Origin: Acephala macrosclerotiorum
Lineage: Eukaryota > Ascomycota > Leotiomycetes > Helotiales > Mollisiaceae
DNA length: 64,000 bases
Direction: 5' to 3'
NCBI GenBank assembly: GCA_014904845.1
Contig: MU119292.1
Location: 124,001 to 188,000 of the forward strand
Shown: piece after piece, positions 12,343-22,600 of the stretch
How positions within the stretch are numbered: the stretch's first letter is position 1
How the letters are laid out: each line of letters starts with the position of its first letter
Notes under the pieces: model-generated
Told to the model about the DNA's origin: nothing
The model's database searches: none
What the model saw: the letters and a program-made list of their open reading frames with translations, nothing else
Made by a program: the position numbers and the translations under genes

Positions 12343-13116
12343 CTAGTCCGCACCGGCAACCGCACGAGCTATATAGTTGTTAGCATTCATCCATAATCTC
12401 CTTGTGCTTGTCCTCCATTGTGAGATTCGAGGGCTTCGATAGGTGATAACATACTGTAGATGCTCAACTTGCTGTGTCCGACAACCTTCTTGATCTGTCC
12501 CTTCTCCTCCAGATCAATCAAACATCTCCGAGCCAATGAACCGTTGATCTTTAGTCTGTCGACGAGGGTGGCAACTGTGATGAGGCGGTAGGATTGGACA
12601 TCTTTGTAGAGCTTGTCGGAGATGGCCTTGTCGAGGATGACGGCGTGCTGGGCCTTGTCCTTAACTGTTGTCTGGATCAGATATGCGCAGTCCAAGTTGG
12701 AGGATGTACAAACCCTTTCCCTTTGACCACTTCTTCTTCTGCTTCTTCGCGCCTTTTTGCTATCGTTAGCCAAAGAGTCCTCGATCCAGGTGTCAAGATA
12801 TGTCTCCAGAGTCTGTGATGTCCCACTACCCTTGAGTCGGGCCAAGACTCATCAAAGGACCGCTGGAAAGTGACCCGACCCAGTCCAACTAGAACACCAA
12901 ATTCCAGGACGATCTCGCATTCGAAGGGTATGATTCAACTAACCGGTATTCGCGGGTGCTATTGAAAGAATTAGCTGATGAGATCAAGAGGCGGAATAGA
13001 GGGGAAGGGGAGCGAGGGGCCCTAAGTCGCAGCCGCAGAAATCGATGCTTGCGATTTCGAACAGTCTGCCACGAGGGACCGCAAAGGAATCAATCGCTAC
13101 AAAAAGACGTACCCAT
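12343..13116 (-). CDS. RPS25: 40S ribosomal protein S25 (eS25)
   Basis: Five exons on minus: 13116-13113, 12958-12944, 12752-12714, 12664-12455 and 12368-12343, giving 97 aa. The protein reads MAPANTGAKKQKKKWSKGK, then VKDKAQHAV, DVQSYRLITVATLVDRLKIN and GHSKLSIYTRAVAGAD, the conserved eS25 pattern. Exon 1 is only ATG plus one base and exon 2 is 15 bases, so most of the N terminus is made by splicing of tiny exons. The exon 3 acceptor must be the AG at 12753-12754, since the earlier TAG breaks frame. Branch points such as GCTAAC and TGCTAAC support the introns. It is divergent from RPS5. Confidence 0.93.
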
Positions 13117-13393
13117 GTTGACGGGTTCGATGTGGTTGTCGTTGGATTTCGAATGGCGAGATGTTTTTCGAGATGTTTTTCGAGGTGGGATTACTAGTCA
13201 AGCTAAGCGAATCTGATACTCGTATCACGTGGCAACATTGCGAGGGCAGCCCTTCACTGACCCCACCTTTCCTTTCCGAGCCTAGCTCTTCACACAGAAA
13301 CCGCGAAATCTTTTGAATTTCAAGCGAGGAGATCAAGATCAATACTTCGACGTCGAACCGCCAATTTGCAACACCAAAGTCAGCATCGCCATC
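13117..13393. promoter_or_regulatory. Shared divergent promoter of RPS25 and RPS5
   Basis: These 277 bases separate the start codons of two ribosomal protein genes on opposite strands. They include a tandem CGAGATGTTTTT duplicated near 13157-13183 and a CACGTG E-box-like palindrome near 13224. Co-expression of the two genes would follow from the layout; which motif matters is inference. Confidence 0.65.
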
Positions 13394-14210
13394 ATGTCTG
13401 ACAACGGAGAAATCGAGGTCGAGGCCGTCTCAGGCTACCAGGTCCTTCCAAAGGAGGTCACTGAGGAGATTGGAAGCATCAAGCTCTTCAACAAGTGGTC
13501 CTACGAAGATGTCGAAATTCGGGATATCTCGTTGACGTAAGGACACCCTCTCGAACTTGAGGCAGGAAGGAATTGCAGAAGATGTATTGCATGCGACTGC
13601 GATTCGAAGGAATTGGGATCAAGGGAACTCTGGCTAACGTTCGTCTTGCAGCGACTATATCCAAATTCGCGCCCCAGTCTACATCTCCCACTCTGCCGGT
13701 CGATACGCCCAAAAGCGATTCCGAAAGGCACAATGCCCAATTATCGAGCGTCTCACCAACTCTCTGATGATGAACGGTCGTAACAACGGAAAAAAGATCA
13801 TGGCTGTCCGCATTGTTGCGCACGCTTTCGAGATTGTACGTTCAAGGAATACACATACACACAGCTGGAAGAGAGGCTAATACAGCTCGCAGATTCACAT
13901 CATGACCGACCAAAACCCCATTCAAGTCGCCGTCGATGCCATCGTCAACTGCGGTCCCCGCGAAGACTCCACCCGTATCGGTTCAGCTGGTACCGTCCGT
14001 CGTCAAGCCGTCGATGTCTCTCCTCTCCGCCGCGTCAACCAAGCCATCGCCCTCCTCACCATCGGTGCCCGTGAAGCCGCTTTCCGAAACGTCAAGTCAG
14101 TCGCTGAGTGCTTGGCTGAAGAATTGATCAATGCCGCGAAGGGAAGCAGTAACTCGTATGCCATCAAGAAGAAGGATGAGTTGGAGCGTGTCGCCAAGAG
14201 CAATCGGTAA
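13394..14210 (+). CDS. RPS5: 40S ribosomal protein S5 (uS7)
   Basis: Three exons, 13394-13536, 13652-13835 and 13893-14210, encode 214 aa, the normal length for eukaryotic uS7, which sits in the head of the small subunit at the mRNA exit. Conserved blocks seen are [57 protein letters not shown] and the C-terminal [16 protein letters not shown]. Splice phases (2, then 0) agree and all introns are GT...AG. The strong bias for C-ending codons fits a highly expressed gene. The start follows the N-terminal pattern [10 protein letters not shown], and the gene diverges from RPS25. Confidence 0.97.
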
Positions 14211-15013
14211 AGGGTGGTGTTTTCTGCATATCATGGCATGGTCTGGGGTTTCTTTGCTTTATGGTTGGGCAGTTACTGGCTGCATGGTGTCAGATAGGCT
14301 CATATGAATGCTAAGTGCCTCAAAAGCAACATGAAGTCAGTCTTGGGGTTTGCTGGATGTGCCGTGATGATGTACAAGGACGCTCGGAATGATCTGGAAT
14401 ACAATCAGGGGTGACGAGTGTTGCAAGCTTGCAGGAAAGCTCTTGCCAGCTCCTGTTTTACGTAATGTTCGATGCAAACTTTTGGAGTCGCAGGACTACA
14501 GATATCTCATCGCTCCTCGCCTTGAAACATGCAAGGCACGAGCCTGGGACTGCATGCTTCAGTTGTTGGAAATTAGATCGCTATGTCCTTCTCGTACGAC
14601 AATAATCTCTTAATATTTAGATATCGATATTATTATTCTCCACGGATATCTCCCAGGTGGAGACCCTCGAAATCCTAGGTTTCTATGTCCAAGGGAAGCT
14701 GGGACAATCGTGCAAGCAGACTTTAAAGACTATACCTTCAGAGATACACAAACAGTCCTTTGAAATCAATTAATAGCTTCGGTTTCGACCTGAAAATGCA
14801 CCTGAAAGCAAGGACAGTAACATCGCCGGTTCATTACCGCCTTCAATGGGTAGGCAAATGATCGAAGACTATTCGCCTTCGACATTCGGTTGCAGGTGAT
14901 CTTCTTCTGCTAGGCGGATATAAAATTCCGCAACCTTCCCAGCCAAAGTTCTTGCCTGCACAACTCTATCAACAAGGACAACCTTGAACAAGTCTCTTGA
15001 ACTCTTGTCTACC
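14211..15013. other. Intergenic region between RPS5 and the first island gene
   Basis: No gene recognised. This is where the core block gives way to the accessory island. Confidence 0.4.
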
Positions 15014-15990
15014 ATGGCGACTCCACAACCTACAATTGCAAGTGGTCACCCTCTCGATGTCCCTGATATAAGACTGACTTTTGCTTCTAGCATCGCTTTG
15101 CACCTGAGGCTCTTGACAAAAACCTTGAATCTGCTCGCGTTACCATCGAGAAGCTACTTAGATTCTACGAGGCTACCAATAATTCGTTCTTCCTCAACAA
15201 GATCCGTATTATCTTAAAGCATGTCAAGAACGGTACTACCGCCGATATCGCACTCAAGAACGATCTGACCGACTGCGCTGTGCTAAACATCGCGTTCGCT
15301 ATTGGCGAGCAGTCATTGACCTCAAAGGAAGCCGAGGGTCTGGCTAACATACTCAACTCGAACGAAGATGGGAAGAAGGGGAAAGTGGTAAGTGATAAAT
15401 CGCTTCTTTTGTTCAGGGAAACATTGGGCACAGAGCTGATGACATAGCCCACTCTCGCTGGCATAGGCGAGCTTCTCGACCCTCGGCCTTCAATCAAGAG
15501 TTTACCTCAAACTCCAGAGAGCATCATGTCCCTAAAGAAAACCCTACTCACGACTGGTCAACACCTGGACCCCAGACAAACAAGCCTCTTCATAACCCGA
15601 GCCTGTGTTCGACTTGACTACACCGACTCCGCCACTGCTGTCACCGAAACACTCAAGGATCTCGACAACTCCATGGCCTCGAAATCAAAGGCTGCGAAAG
15701 CCTGGCTCTCCTCGCCCCAAACCCAAGTCGAATTGTCCAAGGAGCTAACCGAGAAGGAGACTGCCCTCAAAAAGCACGAAATGCTGTTCAACTCGATCGG
15801 CAAAACATTGAAGCAAGCTATTGACAAGTCAGGAGACATGAAAGCTAAGTTGGAAGCAGTTACACGCCATAATCGCTCGATGGCTGCTTTCATCAACCAG
15901 TTTGGCACGAAGATGGAGGGTTTGGCTGACGATGTTGAGAATTTGAAGCAATTGGGCATCAAGGAAAGCTACACAATGCTTAGATTCTAA
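15014..15990 (+). CDS. Uncharacterised protein, member A of a local gene family
   Basis: Exons 15014-15037, 15091-15387 and 15448-15990 give 287 aa. I do not recognise a known domain. The protein is soluble, charged and mostly helical, with the family signature LLRFYEATNNSFFLNKIR (about residues 30-50) and a long helical C-terminal half. Its relatives are at 36.4-37.5 kb and 38.1-39.3 kb on minus. All three begin with an eight-codon first exon followed by a phase-0 intron. Here that intron (15038-15090) must start with GC (GCAAGT) rather than GT to keep the reading frame, a rare but accepted donor. The alternative is a frameshift. No homologue with known function comes to mind. Confidence 0.7.
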
Positions 15991-16439
15991 CTGAAGGGCG
16001 ATACGCTGACGTGGTTGATGGGTAGCAGATTGACGGACGCGGGCCTTTCCAGGTGGCCACGCGTAGGGGATATTAATGAGCACCGCTGATAGCAATCCAC
16101 GCAACACTTCTAAACAATCGCACATCGCTGTATTAAGAGACTAGAGTAGAGACTAATCATTTCTAAGTGAGTGGACATTGAACGTGTTACCTTGCTGTGA
16201 TTTCTTCGCAATCTAGCCTCTGGATGCGTGTTCGAATGCGTTAAGGACACGCCCTGGGGTGCTTCTGTTCGAACTTTGTATGAAATTAGGCATGTCACAT
16301 TTGATGAGTTGCTCGTTCATGACAAGTTTTGCGTTCTGACTAAAGACGTCATGAAGACCTCCTAATTGGTATCGTGGCTGCTTCTAGAAGCACTCTACGA
16401 GGTCTGGCGCTGCTCGGGACCTGCAGTGATCCACCTTTC

Positions 16440-17345
16440 AGTCCTCCGTGATACCCAACACTTCCAATCCTCTACAAGTTTCTCCAAGATATGACCATTG
16501 AAGATAGCCCTCAAGTCCTTCAATCCTCGGTCCAGAACCTCAGAAGCGAATTACCAGCTCCACACACCTCCAGCTTTCGTAGCCTCCTTGACATTGGCTC
16601 GAAGCTCTTCCAACTTCTTCACCACTTCCAAGAGATGCCCTTCAGGAATCTCGGCTTCAAGTGCAATCCTTCCTTCGTTGCTGACGGGGCTAAACAAGTT
16701 TTGGACTGCAAGATCCCCTCCTATTCCCCGAGATTATGAAGAAATTTTAGCATCTGAGTGACGAACTTTGTCAGATCTTCTTGATGTGGGCATGAGGCCA
16801 ATCAAACACCTTCGCATCCAATGACAATGGAGCTGAATACCTTGCTCGACACTACACATTGGCTAGTAGAAAGCAAGATCTCCTTCAGGTGTAAGATGCT
16901 GGCGATTCCAAAAACTTGTTCCTTGCAGTCGACAGCGTGCCCAGGCGAGGTTCCTGACAGTGACTCAGCTTTCAAAACGGGATGATTAAGTGGTCAATTA
17001 AGTTGTTTCACTCACTGGAAACTCTTTGGATGCATCGGTGGCCTGATTCAGGGCACAAAACCGCTGGCCTTCTTCTTCGGTCAAGGGTTCAGTACCGAGA
17101 CCAAATTTGAGAATCAGAAGCTCTTGGTCTCCTACGTTGTTCTCCAGGTCCCCAGCCTTGATGTCGTTTAAGATGCTTCGGTTCTTCTTGAGGAAGAATG
17201 GATTCTCGGCCGCCTCGTAGTATAGACATAGTTGAGTGAGGAAGGAGGTGTGTGGCTGATCTGGGCTCCGTCACCTTCTCGGAGAGCATTTGGTCCTCGC
17301 CTGTGTAGGCTGCTCGCGAAAAAACCAGGGAGGAGAAAATGCCAT
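16440..17345 (-). pseudogene. Decayed paralogue of the local FYEA-type family
   Basis: On minus, about 17245-17010 encodes LCLYYEAAENPFFLKKNR followed by a segment ending TEPLTEEEGQRF, clearly related to the 15.0-kb gene. A GTGAGT donor follows at the same place as intron 2 of the relatives. Farther down, SILHLKEILLSTSQ (near 16860) matches the LKKTLLTTGQ region and a helical stretch LLEVVKKLEELRANVKEATKAG (shown split here by position, near 16640-16580) matches the C-terminal half. A stop lies upstream of the signature, further stops and at least one frame change occur downstream, so no intact product is expected. It faces the intact 15.0-kb gene tail to tail. Confidence 0.7.
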
Positions 17346-17394
17346 TTTGCCCCCAACTCCACGAGGTAGATTTGAATGGGGTTTTTATTTGAGA

Positions 17395-17570
17395 GTTTTC
17401 TATGGATAGAGTTTTTTTTTTATATTTCTTTTATAAAGCTTTATAGGGCTCTGTTTAAAAATAGATTATATAAAACTATATTTAATTTTAATTAATTAAA
17501 TTTAAAATAATAATACGCGATATAATATAATAAGTTTGAATATAGCGGTTTGAACCGCTAAAATCCGTCT
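17395..17570. repeat. AT-rich block, probable RIP-mutated relic
   Basis: Almost pure A/T with TTTAAAATAATAATA-like runs, ending near a short palindrome GCGGTTTGAACCGC (17544-17557). This fits a repeat degraded by C-to-T mutation. No element type can be assigned. Confidence 0.55.
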
Positions 17571-18129
17571 AGTTTATTTGTCCGTTTAGCAGTTGCTTAT
17601 CGTGACGAAACAACCTCGCGGAAAGCCGCGACTCCAAAGCTGCTGCTGCTCTTCATCCTGAACCTTGCAAACACAAATCGGAAATACAACCCAGAATGGC
17701 TCCCCTTCTTTCGTCGGTCGTGGCGGAGCTCCCACATCCTTCTACCGGCACGTGACTGTACATTCCCTTGATGAATCTCGCCATCTACCTCCTAGAGCCC
17801 GTTCGGCATACAAAAAAAACACACGCAATATTGCCAAAGAAATCATTGGGAAGTAGCTCCACGTCTAAAACTGTTATTCGGTACAGGCCATTCATCATCA
17901 TGATTCTAGTTTGTTGCCGCCCGCGCTTCGCCCGGTGTTACCACAACATTGCTTTTTCCTCAGCCTCGGCCTCACCTTTCGGCTTCACAGAACTCTTGCC
18001 TTCTTTCAATGTTTTACAATTTGATTCAACAGCAATGTTATCCGCTTGGCTTGCTCTCATAAATAGCTTCTTCTCGTTTATATGCCAAGAATGTCTTCAA
18101 ATGGCGGAGAAGGAGACTCTTAGGATACG
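17571..18129. other. Spacer before the DUF6536 relic
   Basis: A plus-strand frame at 17768-18133 is open but shows no recognisable family. It may be promoter or 5' part of the degenerate gene that follows. Confidence 0.3.
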
Positions 18130-20450
18130 CTAGTTCAGCCATGCGAGTCACCGAGGCTGAGTGATCAGAATGCATCGTCACCTTCAATAAGTGCCCAAGA
18201 AAGCATTCAAGAAGTATACACCCAAGAAGTCACTCAAGAAGTCAATCAAGAAGCCATTCGAGAAGGCGATGAAGAAGCAGCTCAAGAACCGACTGAAGAA
18301 GGCACCCAGGAAGTCACGCATGAAGCCCCTCAAGTAGCCGTGCCAGCAAGTTCACCAGAATACATGCACGACGGTACCCCGGAAAGCATACGAGAAAGCA
18401 TAGATATTACGCTCGGAAGGACACTAGACAGAGCCCAAGAAAGCACCCAAGTCCTCCTCTCAGCTCCCTCTGCAACCCCGCGAGAAGAATTCCAAATCGC
18501 CGATCCTCATGCGAAAACAACTAAGCAAAAGTAGCTCTCCGGCCGAAGCGTCAGTCTACGCTTCTTCACCGTCTGCGTCTTCTTAGTTCTCATCCTTAAC
18601 ACCACACTAATAGCCTACACTTCAAGACAAGGGCAACGCTACGGCAGCTCATGGACCATCTACGAAGGAAGCTGCAGCTCTGTAAAGAGGCTCGATACCG
18701 GCTTGCATGCAGTAATCAACGTCTTAGGAATAATCATCCTCGCGGCCGTTAGAGCATTTCTCACACTTCTCAGCTCACCCACGAGAGAGAATCTAAATTC
18801 CTTGCATGAGAAGGGGAAATGGCTGGAAATTGGAATTCCGAGCTTCAGAAACTTTGCGTACATGCATTTGACGAGGAACGATGATACTGTTTCTAGCATC
18901 GTGGCCGTTGCATATCTTGTATGGAGAAGCAACATACCCTTGAGAATGAATTTCTAATGTTTGACAGATACAACTTGGTTATCTCTACGCACATCTCGAC
19001 ACGTTGGTTTACTTGGATGGTCGTCACCACAGACTTCCTGACCAACGAAAATTTCAACGCTGAGAACAACATACCTGCCAATATCATGTTTCTCATCCAA
19101 ATCAGAAGCCTTTCCACCCTTATTGTCAAAAATATTAAGCATGCATGCTCAAGTTTCAAATTACACGAGATTGGAACCAATTGACTGCTTAAAGCCTACT
19201 CGGATTTATACCCCACAACATATTCAGACATCATCATGGTCACCAGCGACACCAACAGCACGAATAACCTTCTTGCCTGGGATACAAACATCAATTTCGA
19301 TAATTCACAATGGCTCTGTTCCGGCCCGAAGTACTGCAGGAACTATGATTGGGATTTTTCAGTATCCCCATGCGACTTCCCCCAATTGGAGAAGAATCCG
19401 TCGTCCTGGGCCAACATGGGCCATCCCATACAGTACTGTCTCGCAGCCAGAAATTTCAACTTGCCAGTTACTGCCCGAGCTAAGTCTGACGATCACTATG
19501 ATAGTTACCAATTTCCTCATCTTGTTGGTGATGCTGGTGTGCCTGACGTGTTACTGGCATGAGCTTGAGCAAACACTGTCTTGCTTCGGCAACTTCGTGG
19601 CATCTCATCTCGAATCCGAGGAAGCTACCAAAAGAATGTATTTAGCGGACAAACAATGAATTGATCACTTCTGGGAACACCGAGGAACGCCTGCCGAGCT
19701 AGACTCTCGGAAGAGAAATTGGCAAAGCGTAATGAGTCTCAGCCGACATCGCCTCCTTCTGGCACTCTTCGCCATCGGTCTGTCAGCCGTTATGATTTGC
19801 GTCGCGCATGCGCTGTGGATAGTGCAATCGGATCGGCATCTTTCAATCTCTCTTTCTGGACTTTGGCGGATCTGGTTTGGAAGTAATACCCAAACCAGTG
19901 GTCTGCTAGTGAACCTTGACGGCTCTCCAGCCTCCTTGTCCGTGACTTCAAATATCCCGCAGTTATTTCTTGCCATCGTCACGCTGTTCACCAATGCCGC
20001 TTTCGTGGAGATGACACAGGCGGATGAATATGTGCGATTTCTCACGAAACGGGCAACACTCCGTGTCAGCAATCCATCTGGTAAGCAGAGAGGCACGTAT
20101 CTTCTTGGTATGCCGTACCGCTACGTAGGACCTATGTTGGCTATCACGTCTGCTGTCCGCTGGAGTATAATACAGCGAAGCGAGCAAAGGAGGCTAACCG
20201 GCTATTATCCCAGTCAGTCGTGCTTGTGTACACCGATTCAACCTCGACGAATCTAGCGCAGCCATATGTATTCACCACCTCCAACCTTTCATTTTCTCCC
20301 CTAGCAATTGTGGTGAGCTTTGTCCTCGCCGGCCTCGTGGTTGTTACATCGATTTATTTTGGCTTCAAAAGACTTCAAAGATTCCACTTGCAAGTAGTTG
20401 TAGCCTTGCTCTCAGTGCGGCTGTCCTCCTGGAGGCACTGCTACACCTTT
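18130..20450 (+). pseudogene. Broken DUF6536-type multi-span membrane protein gene
   Basis: Fragments of the fungal DUF6536 family lie in order on plus. There is an acidic low-complexity head built from QEV/QEA repeats (18190-18330), then SWTIYEGSCSSVKRLDTGLH (near 18650) and KGKWLEIGIPSFRN (near 18815). Luminal Cys-rich and membrane pieces follow, and near 20030-20120 come ADEYVRFLTKR and GKQRGTYLLGMPYRY from the conserved C-terminal half. A TAG at 18532 and a TGA at 19657 interrupt the frame, and frame changes fall near 18900 and 19450. The spacing is that of an intronless gene that has decayed in place. The family's function is unknown. Confidence 0.8.
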
Positions 20451-21075
20451 TAAGGAGTTTTTGAAAGTCAAGTGGGGTGTGGTAGAGCCTGGACACTGCT
20501 CATTCTCAACGTCGAACCTCATAACAGAGCCAGAGGAGGAGATAAAATATAAGTAATTCGAGTAATAAGTTTACATTGTACCAGAACATCTAGGTCATTC
20601 TAAAGGTAGCAACAGAATTCATTGCACCAGAAATATGGAACACTTGAAACTTGAAAATCTCGAGCCGACAACTCATTGTACCAGGAATTTTGGAACAATT
20701 GAAACTTAAGAACCAAAGATTAGGAAAAGAAAGAAATATCCGCCACTAGGCCATCAAGAGTGGCCAGGAACGAGGCCCGCAAAGAATCGTTCGTTCTCTA
20801 TCACCATCACGAGTCTCAGGGGACAAATTCAGATGCATTCAAGCAAATGTAATTCAGGTTATATGACTTGCTATCTATCGTAAACCGAATGGGAAGCAGG
20901 AAATGGGTATCTTTTTTCTGCTGATGATGCTCCCCTTGGAAGTAAAATCCCGCATGAAAATATCTATGCTGCAAATGCCACTTCCATTTCGCCAAAGTTC
21001 TTGGACGCAATTTTGCTAGCACCACCTAGCAGCGCACCATATTTTTCGAAAATAGAAGAAAAGAGATGTGCAAAG
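20451..21075. other. Spacer with short imperfect repeats
   Basis: Near 20570-20710 the phrase CATTGTACCAG followed by GGAACA.TTGAAACTT occurs three times with changes. No gene is seen. Confidence 0.4.
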
Positions 21076-21079
21076 AAAA

Positions 21080-22465
21080 CTGGAGTTGTACTGCCAAACC
21101 GCAAAACGCCTAATACTGTATTCCGTCCCTATAGAAGCCTCGATCGTTTGCCCCTTCAAGACCCATAAACTGCGACAAGTCTTTATCGAATGCACCATGT
21201 TGTAAATTTTGTTGTTGCTGGGGTCGAGGCTGCGGTTGTAGTTGTTAAGGTTGAGGAGTTTGGGCGTGATCATCCGGAAACGCATCATCGGCAGGAAGAC
21301 CATCCAAGCCTCTACTCACTTTGAAGTCCGCCAGGACCGCCGCTCCGAGTGTATCTTTTCTGTTCTTCTACAGCTGCTCCGTAGTCAAGTTATTCTCTTT
21401 TCTGGCATTCATAAATATTCCTGTATCGTACGTCTTGCCCCTTGCATAATCGTCTTCATACTTTCGTGCGTCCATCAGGTATCTTGATAATGTTCGAGTC
21501 TCGTACCATCGGCCTTTGATATCGCCTAGTGCTTTTCGTGTATTTGGTTCTAATAATCGCTATTCGTACTAATCTCCCGTGTTAGCTAGATGGGCGGCTT
21601 CGTTGCGGAAGCGAAGATCGAGTCTCGTGCGAGGACGTAGATCAGGATAAGCTACTCTGAGGGACTTTGGTACGGTGTAGGCATCTGGAAGAACTTGTAA
21701 ACATCACCTACGAATGTGACGGTTGATCCTGTCGGTAGTGGAGCAAGTTGTTCAATGAGTTTGTGAATCACCAGAACGACCACATCATCCCCCTCGACAC
21801 GAAGACGAACAGGGTCCCCAACCCAGATCATCTTCTCGGCGCTTAGGAACATTCCATTGTATGAAACTTGTCAGGACTTGGTAAAGCTTTATCGTTTAGG
21901 TCGAACAGAGAGTAACTGATATCGATTCCTCTGGCAGCAAGGATGCTGCCATCAACGATATAGTCGCGGCCAGGCTTGCTGAACGCCTCAATGAAGACCC
22001 CTTGCCAATCCACGGTATCGAATGGCTTATTCTGAAGTTGACCGTCTAGGGTGTTCGGGACATTACAAGCGAGCCATGGACGGAGGAGGCCTTTATCTTC
22101 CTTGGTCTGATATGGCTGCTGCTGTAGAGGGTTCGAGAGAGGTTGTATCATGTAGCGTGGCTTGTTGTTCTTCAGTCCACGCTTTCCGATGACTCCAAGA
22201 CACCAGCTCCTAACATTGTGGTTGAACCAAACAAGTTCTCTAGGCCGCTAGATGAATTTTCCACTGGAATTGGCATCTGCTGCTTGTTCTTTTGATGAGG
22301 GTGATTGTCTAGGCTGGAGCGTGGGTTTGGCTTGGAGGCTTGAGGTGACGGATTAAATTGCAGTAGACTTCGATGAGATTTTCGTAACTGATGGAGTTGG
22401 TGGAGCTGGTTTGGCTTCGTTCTTGACGGCTGCCTCGATCTTGCTCAGCATGCTCTGTGGAGGCT
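21080..22465 (-). pseudogene. Broken Clr2-like (transcription-silencing) gene
   Basis: On minus, pieces in order match the Clr2 family, whose Schizosaccharomyces member belongs to the SHREC heterochromatin-silencing complex. They are RPRELVWFNHNVRSWCLGVIG (split by a stop just before it, near 22250), KPRYMIQPLSNP (near 22150), KGLLRPWLACNVP (near 22090), MFLSAEKMIWVGDPVRLR (near 21850) and ALGDIKGRWYETR (near 21515). A one-base frame change separates the 22.1-21.8-kb blocks, another lies near 21660, and stops occur near 22260, 22345 and 21375. The head is missing, so this is a degraded fragment just downstream of the subtilase gene. Confidence 0.72.
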
Positions 22466-22600
22466 CTGCATTCTCACTGGATAATGCAAGAGTTAGCCCC
22501 TGTCAGTGTCACTTGTGTCATCTCATAGCTTTGACGGTTACACAACTCTGACGATAAAGATAACCTGGAACAAGTCTCTTGAACTGTTATTTTACCTACT

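Noticed and set aside
16200..16260. A tRNA-like B box (GTTCGAATGCG)
   Set aside because: No matching A box, cloverleaf or anticodon stem could be drawn around it.
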